Positions 42,744 through 54,344 of a stretch of DNA of 59,823 bases are shown here, in pieces. The notes below the pieces were generated by a model that saw only the letters and a program-made list of their open reading frames with translations, was not told the DNA's origin and made no database searches. The position numbers and the translations under genes were made by a program. This DNA comes from Oligoflexia bacterium (GTDB lineage: Bacteria; Bdellovibrionota; UBA1018): NCBI GenBank assembly GCA_023701205.1, contig JAMPXJ010000029.1:1-59823 (forward strand). Direction: 5' to 3'. Positions within the stretch are counted from its first letter, which is position 1. The number at the start of each line of letters is the position of its first letter.

Positions 42744-43424
42744 TTATCCGCCCGAGACCACGGCCACATGCGGGGCATAGGTCATGGCCACGTATCGTTT
42801 CCGGCCGAGCACCCAGCCGGCATCGATCACTGCGACCTTCTCGCCCGGCGCGGGGATGGCCGCTTTGAGCGGCACGTAGACGCGCGCCTGATGCCCCGAT
42901 CCCAGCTGCACGCTAATGGCCCTCATGCAGTAGAAATAACCGAAGAGATCGTTGGAAAGCTCCGCGGGCTCGGTCACGCGCGCGGTGAACGCGCCCATTC
43001 CCTTTTCCACCCGCTTCCTCAGTCGCCGATAGGTCAGCTGCAGGGAATCCCAAGTGAGAAACGCGAATAGCGCCGCTAGCAGCAGCGGACTCGCCGTCAC
43101 CAGGGCCGAAACTCCCAGCTTCCGCCAACCTTCGGCGCACTGGCCCGCCTGGAAATCGCTTTTCACCTCGCCGCTCCAGCAGGGCTCCGGCACCGCGGCG
43201 ACCGCGAGCCTGAAGTCGCGAAACTGGGCCAGAGCCACGCGCAACGGCCGCCCGCTCGCGAACGCCTGCGGGTCACGCGAGGGCGGCAGATGCGCCCGCA
43301 CTTCCGGTGCTCGCGCAAACACCCCCATCGCGATCGCACCGAGAAAAAAAACCCCCGCGGCGGGAGCCCCGATCCGGAGAAAGAACCTCGCGTTCGGGAT
43401 GGACTGGAACGGGTTGCGTTTCAT
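42744..43424 (-). CDS. Membrane protein with two TM helices, unknown
   Basis: The 226-aa protein has TM1 in FLRIGAPAAGVFFLGAIAMGVFA and TM2 in VSALVTASPLLLAALFAFLTW. The 70-residue loop between them has two Cys (EPCWSG and QCAEGW), which would be periplasmic and could form a disulfide. The C-terminal domain (FGYFYCMRAISVQLGSGHQARVYVPLKAA) ends GKRKYVAMTYAPHVAVVSGG-like and is predicted cytoplasmic. It is not recognised. The start codon lies 13 bp downstream of guaA and the end is 68 bp from dnaE, so it is probably transcribed with both. Confidence 0.6.
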   Translation of the reverse strand: MKRNPFQSIPNARFFLRIGAPAAGVFFLGAIAMGVFARAPEVRAHLPPSRDPQAFASGRPLRVALAQFRDFRLAVAAVPEPCWSGEVKSDFQAGQCAEGWRKLGVSALVTASPLLLAALFAFLTWDSLQLTYRRLRKRVEKGMGAFTARVTEPAELSNDLFGYFYCMRAISVQLGSGHQARVYVPLKAAIPAPGEKVAVIDAGWVLGRKRYVAMTYAPHVAVVSGG

Positions 43425-43437
43425 TCTCTTTCGCGCC

Positions 43438-47061
<3,624 letters not shown>

Positions 47062-47065
<4 letters not shown>

Positions 47066-48705
47066 GTCGCGCCCTCCGTGCCGTCGAGCAAAAGCTCGCC
47101 GTTCAGTGACAGCGCGGTCGAGCCGGTGATCCGGACCTGGACGAACTTGCCCGTGAAGTTCCGCGGGGCCTCCGAAACGAAGTTCACCACGCGATTGCAG
47201 CTCGTGCGCCCGGTCCAGACCCGCGGCCCCTTGCGGAGGCCGAAGGCCAGAAGCAGGGACTTGGCCGCGCTGGATTCCTCCGGCTCGGCGTGATGACCGT
47301 GCCCGTGCCCGTGCTCATGCTCATGCCCGTGCCCCTGTCCGCGACCAGGCTCCTCGCCCGCCTCCCGCGCGCTCTCAGCGCCCGTCTCACCGCCAGCTTC
47401 AGACGCGCCCGAGGCGCCACCCGCCAGATTCTGGTTCTTGGCCTCGCCCTCGACGAGGATTTCCATCACCTTGCCCACGCGCGTGGCGTAGCGGCCCTCG
47501 GCGATCCTGAGCTGGTGCTTGAGCAGGCGATTCAGGCGCTCGTTCTTGAGCGGATCCGGCACGTCATCCGGGAGCTTCGCCGCGCGAGTTCCCGGCCGTG
47601 GAGAATAGGCAAACGCGAAGATATTGTCGAAGCGCACGCGATCCAGGAGCGCGAGCGTCGCTTCGAAGTCGGCTTCGGTCTCCGTGGGGAAACCCACGAT
47701 CAGATCCGTCGAAAGCCCCACCTCCGGATTCAGCTCCCGGAGCCGTTCCATCTGGGCGTAGTAGCCTTCGATCCGGTGATGCCGCCCCATCTTCGAGAGC
47801 ACCGCATCCGAGCCGCTCTGCACCGGCAGATGCAGGTGCGCCGCCAGGCGCGAGACGCCGCCCTTTTCGGCCGGCGCGTAACACTCGATCAGCTCGTCGC
47901 TGAAATCCAGCGGATGCGACGAGGTAAAGCGGATGCGCCTCAACGCCGCGCACCGCGGGTCCGTATCCAGCGCGCGCAAGAGCTGAGGGAAGTTCTCCTC
48001 GCCCTCCTTCGGACCCACCTTGCCGATCCGGTTGTGCAGCTCTCGCGGCTCGCGCGCCTTCGCGTTGGGATTGCCTTTTCCGAAGGAATTCACGTTCTGA
48101 CCGAGCAGCGTCACCTCGCGCACGCCCATGGCCACGAGCCTGGCGACATCGTTCACGACCTCGTCGATCGTCCGCGACTTCTCGCGCCCCCGGGTGAAAG
48201 GCACGATGCAATAGGTGCAGTACTTGTCGCAGCCCTTCATGATATTGACGAAGGCCTGCGCCTTGTGCGCCTGGACCTTGGTCTCGGTGGAATAATCCAT
48301 GGACTTGTCGAAATCGGCGTAGACCACATGCCGCTCGCCGCTCTGAACCCGATGGAGAATCTCCGGCAGGTTATCGATCGTGTCAGTTCCGAAAACGAAA
48401 TCCAGATAAGGGGCGCGCTTGAAGAGCTTTCCCTGGTCGAGTTGGCCCACGCAGCCGCCGATGCCGATGACCGGCGCCCCCTCGCCCTTTTTCTTCAGCG
48501 CCTGGTAGCCCCCGAGCGCGGACACGGCCTTGTGCACGGCCTTCTCGCGCACCGTGCAGCCGTTGATGATGATGACCTGGGCATCCTCGACCGAAGCGGC
48601 CGGCGCGAGGCCACGCTCATCGAGCAGGGCGGCCATCCGCTCGGAATCGGCCACGTTCATCTGGCACCCGAAGGTCTTGATGTAATACTTCTGGGATTGA
48701 GTCAT
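47062..48705 (-). CDS. miaB: tRNA methylthiotransferase MiaB with His-rich insertion
   Basis: This 547-aa radical-SAM enzyme adds methylthio to i6A37 of tRNA. The N-terminal domain has KTFGCQMNVADSERM with further Cys in INGCTVREKA and GIGGCVGQL (auxiliary cluster). The radical-SAM site is GCDKYCTYCIVPFTRG. The C-terminal TRAM domain is split: its first strand VGKVMEILVEGEAKNQ is followed by about 60 residues of Gly/Ala/Glu-rich sequence with the His-rich GHGHEHEHGHGHGHH (47289-47342). The usual TGRTSCNRVVNFV then resumes. Most MiaB proteins (about 440-470 aa) lack this. The function of the insertion is unknown; metal binding is possible. Confidence 0.93.
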
Positions 48706-48735
48706 TTTGACGCGAATCTATACCTTAACCCTGGG

Positions 48736-49335
48736 TCACGGCAAAGGGGAACTTCCTTGAAGTCCCCGCCTCGCGTCGCGCCTCAGAACCACGGCCTCCG
48801 CGGCCATGTAGATCACGAGGCTCAGGGTGAACCCCGCGCCTTTGAGAAGTCCCCAGGCGGCCGTCGACCACGCGAGCGCCGCCCAGACCGCAAGGCCGGC
48901 ATGGAGCGCGAAAAACAAGCCCAGGCGCCAGGTCAGGCCATTGAGCGCCACGCCGATCCTCGCAAGCGCCGCCTCAGGCAGTCCCGCCGGAAGCTGCCTG
49001 CGCCCCAGCACCGCCAAAAGCGGCGCGCCCGCCAGGCAGGAACCCCAAAGCGCCAGGGCCATCACGCCTTCGAGAATGGCCGGCTGAAGCTTGAACCAGA
49101 TTCCGTCTTGCGTGAAGAGCGAGACCAGGCCCAGGGTCACGATCATCCCGTTGCCGCCCCAGGTGAGCGGCGAGACCTTGCGGAACCGGAGCCATTCGTA
49201 AAGTACCTCGCCCAGGCCGAAGACCATCCCGGCGACCACGCCCCAAGCGATCCCCCAAAGCTCCTCGATGACGGTGAACGCTACGACCGGGAGCAGCCCA
49301 CCGAGAACCAGCGAGCGCAGCGCCTGGCGATTCAT
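48736..49335 (-). CDS. Septation-protein (YciB/IspZ)-like membrane protein
   Basis: The 199-aa protein has about five predicted TM helices (SLVLGGLLPVVAFTVIEELWG, AWGVVAGMVFGLGEVLYEW, GNGMIVTLGLVSLFT, ALALWGSCLAGAPLLAVLG, WSTAAWGLLKGAGFTLSLVIYM). The order and the segments GDGIWFKLQPAILEG-like and LNGLTWRLGLFFALHAGLA match the intracellular septation A (YciB) family. It acts in the inner membrane in envelope integrity and division. The start at 49335 overlaps the upstream stop by ATGA and follows GGAAGGA. MiaB follows 30 bp later. Confidence 0.75.
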   Translation of the reverse strand: MNRQALRSLVLGGLLPVVAFTVIEELWGIAWGVVAGMVFGLGEVLYEWLRFRKVSPLTWGGNGMIVTLGLVSLFTQDGIWFKLQPAILEGVMALALWGSCLAGAPLLAVLGRRQLPAGLPEAALARIGVALNGLTWRLGLFFALHAGLAVWAALAWSTAAWGLLKGAGFTLSLVIYMAAEAVVLRRDARRGLQGSSPLP

Positions 49336-50570
49336 TTCCTTCCGATCCGTTTCCGCGCCACGCCGACCAGCGCGGCCGGATCGAGCCCGTCGCTCGGACA
49401 ATGCGCGATGCCGTACTGCAGTTCCTCGCCGATCGCGCGCGCAAGGCGCGAGAGCAGCCCCGGCGCGTCCTCGGGCTTGCAGTCATCGAGCACCAGCGCG
49501 ATCTCGCCTTGTGCCTCGAGCGGATACGCGGCGTCCGTCGAGCGGAAGAGCGTGCTCCGGATCTTGCCTCCGAGCTCCGAGACCTTTCTGCCGGGTGGCA
49601 CGCGGATCAGCGCGAGCGCGACGGAGGCCAGCTCCGTCGAAACCTGGTAGGCGCGCGACTGTAGCACGGCCCGAAGCCCCTCCTCCGACGAAAGCACCGG
49701 CAGCACCAGCCCGAGCCTAACCGCACGGCCCTGGCGTCTCTGCTCGAGCCGCCCGCCGTGAAGCCGCAGGATCTGGTGAATGAGCAGGAACTCGCTGCCC
49801 AAACCCTCTTCGCTTCGCGTGAGAAAGGCCTGCTCCGACTGCAGCACTCCCGCGAAAACTGAGCTCGGCGAGGCCAGCCCCGCCTCGTAGCCCGCCAATC
49901 CCTGCGACCAGGCCAGGTCCCAGGCTTCTTCCTTTCCGGGGCTCAGCTGAAAGCGGAACTCCGCGCGGTTCGCCTGCAGACTCGCCTCGAGTGGCGTGCC
50001 CGCTTCCATTCTCGGCAACGCGACCTCGAGCACCAGCGTCACGCCACGCCCCAGACGCTGCGGATCGCAGAGGATCGGAGCGGCCTCGCTTCCGCCGAGG
50101 ATCGAAAAGGAATGGCCGTTTTCCCGCAGTTTCGAGCCAAAAGCCTCGAGCCGATGACGGACCACCTTGCCAAGCTCCGCCTCGCGCAGCCGGAGATGGA
50201 AGGTTCCGCTCTCGATCGAAGCCAGATCCAGCAGCGTGGAAAGCGCATGCGCCAGGCGATCCGCGTTCTGCCGCGCCATCGAGACGGCAACCCCGCGCTC
50301 GAGCGCGGCCTCGCGTCCCGCCTCATGATCCTCAAGCACGCTCAACGCATTGAGCACTCCCATGAGCGGCGTGCGAAGCTCGTGCGAGATCAGCGAGAGC
50401 AGATTGGACTGGAAAGACTGAAACAGCGCCTCGTCCTGAGGCGAGAGCGCCGATGCGGGCAAATGGCCGATGGCGACGCCGGCGCCGAAGCTCACGGAAG
50501 CGCCTTGAGCAAAATCCAGCTCGGCCTCGGGCAAGAAGGCCGGCTGCGGTACCGACGCTGGCCCGGGCAA
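49332..50570 (-). CDS. Degenerate histidine kinase with GGDEF-like tail
   Basis: This protein of about 410 aa contains a HisKA domain (LLSLISHELRTPLMGVLNAL) and a CA-like domain in which the N-box (DPQRLGRGVTLVLEVALP) lacks the usual Asn. A final LLIHQILRLHGGRLEQ supplies a weak G2. Beyond it, residues to the end follow the GGDEF fold (VSELGGKIRSTLFRSTDAAYPL, AQGEIALVLDD in place of GGDEF, then YGIAHCPSDGLDPAALV), so cyclase activity is unlikely. The start is uncertain: no ATG lies between the upstream gene's stop and the HisKA domain. TTG at 50570 or GTG at 50495 (AAGG before it) are candidates. Confidence 0.6.
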   Translation of the reverse strand: MPGPASVPQPAFLPEAELDFAQGASVSFGAGVAIGHLPASALSPQDEALFQSFQSNLLSLISHELRTPLMGVLNALSVLEDHEAGREAALERGVAVSMARQNADRLAHALSTLLDLASIESGTFHLRLREAELGKVVRHRLEAFGSKLRENGHSFSILGGSEAAPILCDPQRLGRGVTLVLEVALPRMEAGTPLEASLQANRAEFRFQLSPGKEEAWDLAWSQGLAGYEAGLASPSSVFAGVLQSEQAFLTRSEEGLGSEFLLIHQILRLHGGRLEQRRQGRAVRLGLVLPVLSSEEGLRAVLQSRAYQVSTELASVALALIRVPPGRKVSELGGKIRSTLFRSTDAAYPLEAQGEIALVLDDCKPEDAPGLLSRLARAIGEELQYGIAHCPSDGLDPAALVGVARKRIGRK

Positions 50571-50631
50571 CGAAGCGCCGCCCGCGAGCGCCGCCTTCTC
50601 CGCCGCGGAAGGACGCCGGATCGTCGGGCGC

Positions 50632-51006
50632 TCAGTCTTCTTCGCTCGACTCTGCCGCGTACTCTTCAAGGTCTGACGAGTCCTGGATTTCGAGCTTGAC
50701 GAGCCAACCTTCTTCAAGAGGGTCCTCGGAAACGATATCGGGTTCTTCGACCAGCGCCGCGTTGACCTCCTTGACGAAACCACTCGCCGGCGTCGTGACC
50801 TCGAGCTTTCCGTTGGAGCCATCCACCGTCACGACGGCATCGCCTTTTTCGAAATCCTCTTCCTCGTCCGGAAGCTCCAGCGACTGGACCTGGCCGACCT
50901 CCTCGGTGGCCAGGCTCGTCAGGCCGATCGTGACCGTGGAGCCCTTGCGCTGGAACCAGAGCTTTCCTTCCTGGTACTCACCGTTTTTTGGGGCGCCCGC
51001 TGCCAT
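50632..51006 (-). CDS. Glycine-cleavage H-like (lipoyl-fold) protein
   Basis: This 124-aa protein has the H-protein plan: KLWFQRKGSTVTIGLTSLATEEVGQVQSLELP, then FEKGDAVVTVDG, then TTPASGFVKEVNAALVEEPDIVSEDPLEEGWLVKLEI. In GcvH the lipoylated Lys sits in ESVKAAS; here the aligned stretch is DGSNGKLEV, with Lys shifted two residues and Asn in the usual place. An acidic tail (SDLEEYAAESSEED) is added. GGAGGAAG precedes the ATG at 51006. A lipoyl-less, repurposed H-protein, perhaps a scaffold, is possible. Confidence 0.75.
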   Translation of the reverse strand: MAAGAPKNGEYQEGKLWFQRKGSTVTIGLTSLATEEVGQVQSLELPDEEEDFEKGDAVVTVDGSNGKLEVTTPASGFVKEVNAALVEEPDIVSEDPLEEGWLVKLEIQDSSDLEEYAAESSEED

Positions 51007-51095
51007 GATCTTCCTCCGTTGCGACTGTGCAACACAATTGTGCCACGAAAGAACGACAGGTGACAAGCCGCATGGCATGCGACCGCTTCTGACGC

Positions 51096-52643
51096 TCAGA
51101 GCGCGGGAGAGCGGGCCGAGAGCGCCGCGCTCACGTCGAGCACGCCGCCCGTGGCGACCTTGCCGGCGAGCCCCGGCACCTTGCGCGCCGTGCCCAGGAT
51201 GCGGGCCTTGATCTGGCGATAGCTCTCTTTGGGATACTTCGACCACAGGAGGGCGGCCGCGCCGGCGACGATCGGAGCGGCCATGGACGTTCCGTCCCAG
51301 GCCATCGCGCGCTCGACGCCTTGCTTGTCCTTGAACCTGGCGACCAGGTCGTTGTACGCGCCGTCGGCGGTCGTCGAGAGGACGCGCACTCCGGGCGCGC
51401 CGATATGGACGGTCTTCACGCCGTAGTTGGAGAAGCCCGCGATCGCGTCCTTCGGGTCCGTCGCGGCGACCACGATCGTGTTGTCGAGGGTGTAAGCGGC
51501 AGGGAAGCCCGGCTGCGCATCGGTGTCGTTGTTGATACCGTCGTTTCCGGCGGCGATCACGACGAGCACGCCGGCCTGCTGCGCGCGGATCAGCGCCTTC
51601 TTGAGCTCGGACTGCTCGGCGCGCGCGGGGCTCATCCGACCGCCCCAGCTGGCGTTGATGACCTTCGCGCCGTTCTTGATCGCGTAATCGATCGAGCGGA
51701 TGGCCGCGGCGTCATCGCCCTGGCCCGCCTTCGCTTCGCCGGCGTCATAGAAGAACTTCAGCGCCATGAGCGAGGTCTTGGCCGGAGCCCCGGCTCCGTA
51801 GAGCCCCAGGGAGTTATTGAGGATCGCGCCAACGCGCCCGGCGACATGGGTGCCGTGGCCCGGATTGGTGAGGAACTGCCCCGAACCCACGCCTTTGCTG
51901 CAGCCGGCGTCCTTCATGCACCCTTCGAGATCGAAGTGACGCACGTCAAAGGGCCTGGGGACGTTGTGAGCGAAGTCGTAGCCGACCTCCTTGGGATTCC
52001 CCGGCTTTTGCCACATGGCCCCGCTCAGGTCCTCGTGATTGTAATGCACGCCGGTATCGATCACGGCCGAAATCACCGGGGAAAACTTCGAGCGCACGAG
52101 CGAAGAAAGCGCCGGCATGTTGATGTTGCGGTTGGCCCAGTCGCCCGAAGTCAGGGGATCGGGACCGGACTTGTAAACCGGAGGAGTCTGGAACTCAGGA
52201 GCGGCGGCCACGCGGGCCGGCGGATTCACGCCTCCCCAGGGGAACGGAAAAGCCGGATACGGCAGCGGCGCGCTCGGCGAAAGCTCCAAGGAACTCTCTT
52301 CGATCGCATGCAGGTACAGCGCCGGCAGATAGGTATTGTTCTCCGAAACGCTTTCGACCTCGTCGGACTGAAGGAGTCGCTCCCGCGCTTCGCGCGCCAG
52401 CTCGGCGTTATCGAAAACGAGCTTGACGAGACCTTGCTCGGAGTTGACCAGCCCCACGCCGAGGGCCTGCTGCGCGCCGGTGAAGAGCGCGGTTTTCGCA
52501 GCCTGCACTTCGGTATTTTGCGGCTCGCGATACCGGACCAGGAGCTCCGTACTTTCATTGAGAGCCTCGGCCCTCGCTCCGGCTGACGCCAGCAAACCCA
52601 CGAACCCCAGGCCCACACACACGAACTGCAAAATCACTTTCAT
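51096..52643 (-). CDS. Secreted subtilisin-like serine protease (S8)
   Basis: This 515-aa protein has a signal peptide (MKVILQFVCVGLGFVGLLASAGARA) and a propeptide with STELLVRYREPQNTEVQAAK. The S8 domain has Asp in SAVIDTGVHYNHEDL, His in PGHGTHVAGRVG, the oxyanion Asn in IAAGNDGINND, and Ser in WDGTSMAAPIVAGAAA. A Pro-rich segment (PLPYPAFPFPWGGVNPPA) separates pro and mature parts. A Cys pair (EGCMKDAGCSKG) lies near residue 285. It lacks the C-terminal Ig-like domain of the other S8 protein. GGGGAG lies before the ATG at 52643. Confidence 0.93.
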   Translation of the reverse strand: MKVILQFVCVGLGFVGLLASAGARAEALNESTELLVRYREPQNTEVQAAKTALFTGAQQALGVGLVNSEQGLVKLVFDNAELAREARERLLQSDEVESVSENNTYLPALYLHAIEESSLELSPSAPLPYPAFPFPWGGVNPPARVAAAPEFQTPPVYKSGPDPLTSGDWANRNINMPALSSLVRSKFSPVISAVIDTGVHYNHEDLSGAMWQKPGNPKEVGYDFAHNVPRPFDVRHFDLEGCMKDAGCSKGVGSGQFLTNPGHGTHVAGRVGAILNNSLGLYGAGAPAKTSLMALKFFYDAGEAKAGQGDDAAAIRSIDYAIKNGAKVINASWGGRMSPARAEQSELKKALIRAQQAGVLVVIAAGNDGINNDTDAQPGFPAAYTLDNTIVVAATDPKDAIAGFSNYGVKTVHIGAPGVRVLSTTADGAYNDLVARFKDKQGVERAMAWDGTSMAAPIVAGAAALLWSKYPKESYRQIKARILGTARKVPGLAGKVATGGVLDVSAALSARSPAL

Positions 52644-53028
52644 GAACTCCCCACGTTCCCCACATACGCCTCGGACTTCGATGAACTCCCCCAAAAAACC
52701 TGAAGTTGGAAGCTGAAGCTCTGCGATGATCAATGCACAATAAAAAACCAGCAGTCCGCCGAAAGCAAAAGTCATGCCGCCGCTGAAAGTCCGTTAATTG
52801 AGTTTCAGGGCCTCTTTTCAGGCTTCCAGTTCCAATACCTGGGACTTTTAGACATAACGCATGAAGCTAGCGACTTGCGTCACAAACACGCAGAATTCTT
52901 GAATTTAGTCTCATGGGAATTCGGCCCTCATTCCCTATACAAGACCATTTGACTCGGGCATCAGAAAGGCTCAAAATAAAGGAAAGCATCTGATCTTCGG
53001 GGTTTTCAGATCAGAGGGGGGATTCCAT
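52644..53028. other. Noncoding divergent promoter region
   Basis: These 385 bases lie between the leftward S8 gene and the rightward secreted-pair gene. Sequence here is AT-richer than its neighbours. Apart from the hairpin at 52989-53015, I see no RNA gene, repeat or coding sequence. Promoters for both directions must be here, but no convincing -35/-10 pair stood out. Confidence 0.5.
52989..53015 (+). promoter_or_regulatory. Leader hairpin abutting the ribosome-binding site
   Basis: Arms tctgatct (52989-52996) and agatcaga (53008-53015) pair perfectly over 8 bp with an 11-nt loop. The poly-G Shine-Dalgarno (53016-53021) begins at the base of the stem. A stem so close to the ribosome-binding site may affect translation or mRNA stability of the downstream gene pair. 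Confidence 0.5.
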
Positions 53029-54342
53029 ATGCAAGCGAAGCGGTTCGCATTCATCGTGATTTTCGCCTGGGGTGTTTCGATCGCGGGGGCGGGTGTCAGC
53101 TATGGAGACCGCTGGGGAGACGATGCGACACCTAAAGACTCGCAGAAAACTGAGGAATCCAGTGGCCCAGATGAATGCCAAAAATCAGTGGATGCATTGG
53201 GTGGAAGCAAAGGCCACTGCGACCCAACTTATCAAACCATCAAGAACGCCACGATGACCAATGTTTTGGGACAAACCCTGGGCGCGGTAGCCGTGGGAGC
53301 CGCCGGCACCGTCGGTCAAATGAAAGCGTCTCAAGAAGGCACTCAATCGGCGGCCTACTCTGCGGCTGCCTCAGGTTACAAAACGCAGGCAACCGCATCC
53401 TTGGGACTTGGAGCCGCCAATCTGGCGTTTGCCTATAAGCAGCATCAGTTCACCGGCGATCACAAGAAGAATAGAAGCGAAATCTTCCAGAAGATGGAAG
53501 CCGAGAAAAAACTGGCAGCTCAGCAAGGAAGGCCGCCAAATCCAGATCTCGTGAAAGAATACAACAAGGCGATGGGTGAGCAAACCAAAGCCGAAAAAGC
53601 CGCCGACGCCGGCTCCTTCCAGTCCATGGTCGTCGGCGCCCAGCAACTCGTGAATGGCCTCACCGGCATGGCCGCGGCCGGGCAGATGGAAGCCGCCGCC
53701 AAGAAGGTCAAGAGAATGGAAGGCATCTCCTTCAGCGTGAGACCGATGACCCCGGGTCAGCTGACCGCGGGCGACGTGCTCGCTCCGCGCACGGCCACCG
53801 CGATCGGTGGCAATGGTCAGGCCGATACGACCAACGCGGTGGACGAGCAGAAGACCGAGGATCTCGCGGATCTCGGCGCGCCGGTTCCAGACGGGCTTTC
53901 GCCCGAAGGGCTCCAGAACGCCGCGCCGACAGCGCAAAAATTCGTCGGCAAGGATCCAGGCGATGCCAAAGGCGGCGGCGGCCCGGCCTCGATGAGCGTG
54001 GGCTCCACCTCGGCCAACACCGGTGCGGGCGAGACGCCTTCGGGCCCCACGGCCGCAAGCAATGCCGGCTCGACGGCCTACCAGGGCGGCGCGGGCGGCG
54101 GCTACCAGGGTGGTGGCGGCGGTGGCGCGGCCGGCGGGAAGGATCCTGACCTCTCGAGCATGCTCGCCCAGTTCCTCCCCAAGAAGGAGGACGAGGTCGG
54201 CCAGAACGGCATCCTCGATTACGGCGGGCGAAGCCCGGCTTCGGACGAGAGCGCCTCGCTGCTCGATCGCAACGCGAATATCTTCGAGAGGATCCACCAG
54301 ACCTACCAGAGCAAGCAAAAAGCCAAGAGCGTGGGGATCTGA
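53029..54342 (+). CDS. Secreted Gly/Ala-rich protein, first of a pair
   Basis: The 437-aa product has a signal peptide (MQAKRFAFIVIFAWGVSIAGAGVSYG). The N-terminal third is Ala-rich and helical (NATMTNVLGQTLGAVAVGAAGTVGQ, SLGLGAANLAFAYKQHQ). Then comes a Lys/Glu helical part, then a long Gly/Ser/Thr/Ala low-complexity region with YQGGAGGGYQGG. It ends DLSSMLAQFLPKKED...ASLLDRNANIFERIHQTYQSKQ. Two hydrophobic Gly-rich segments may insert into membranes. The next gene starts 2 bp later and has a similar plan and C-terminal motif. The function is unknown; surface or secreted machinery seems likely. Confidence 0.6.
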   Translation: MQAKRFAFIVIFAWGVSIAGAGVSYGDRWGDDATPKDSQKTEESSGPDECQKSVDALGGSKGHCDPTYQTIKNATMTNVLGQTLGAVAVGAAGTVGQMKASQEGTQSAAYSAAASGYKTQATASLGLGAANLAFAYKQHQFTGDHKKNRSEIFQKMEAEKKLAAQQGRPPNPDLVKEYNKAMGEQTKAEKAADAGSFQSMVVGAQQLVNGLTGMAAAGQMEAAAKKVKRMEGISFSVRPMTPGQLTAGDVLAPRTATAIGGNGQADTTNAVDEQKTEDLADLGAPVPDGLSPEGLQNAAPTAQKFVGKDPGDAKGGGGPASMSVGSTSANTGAGETPSGPTAASNAGSTAYQGGAGGGYQGGGGGGAAGGKDPDLSSMLAQFLPKKEDEVGQNGILDYGGRSPASDESASLLDRNANIFERIHQTYQSKQKAKSVGI

Positions 54343-54344
54343 AA

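Noticed and set aside
47290..49650. A 786-codon open frame on the plus strand
   Set aside because: It runs antisense across miaB, the YciB-like gene and part of the kinase-like gene; no single protein character and it ignores clear gene boundaries.
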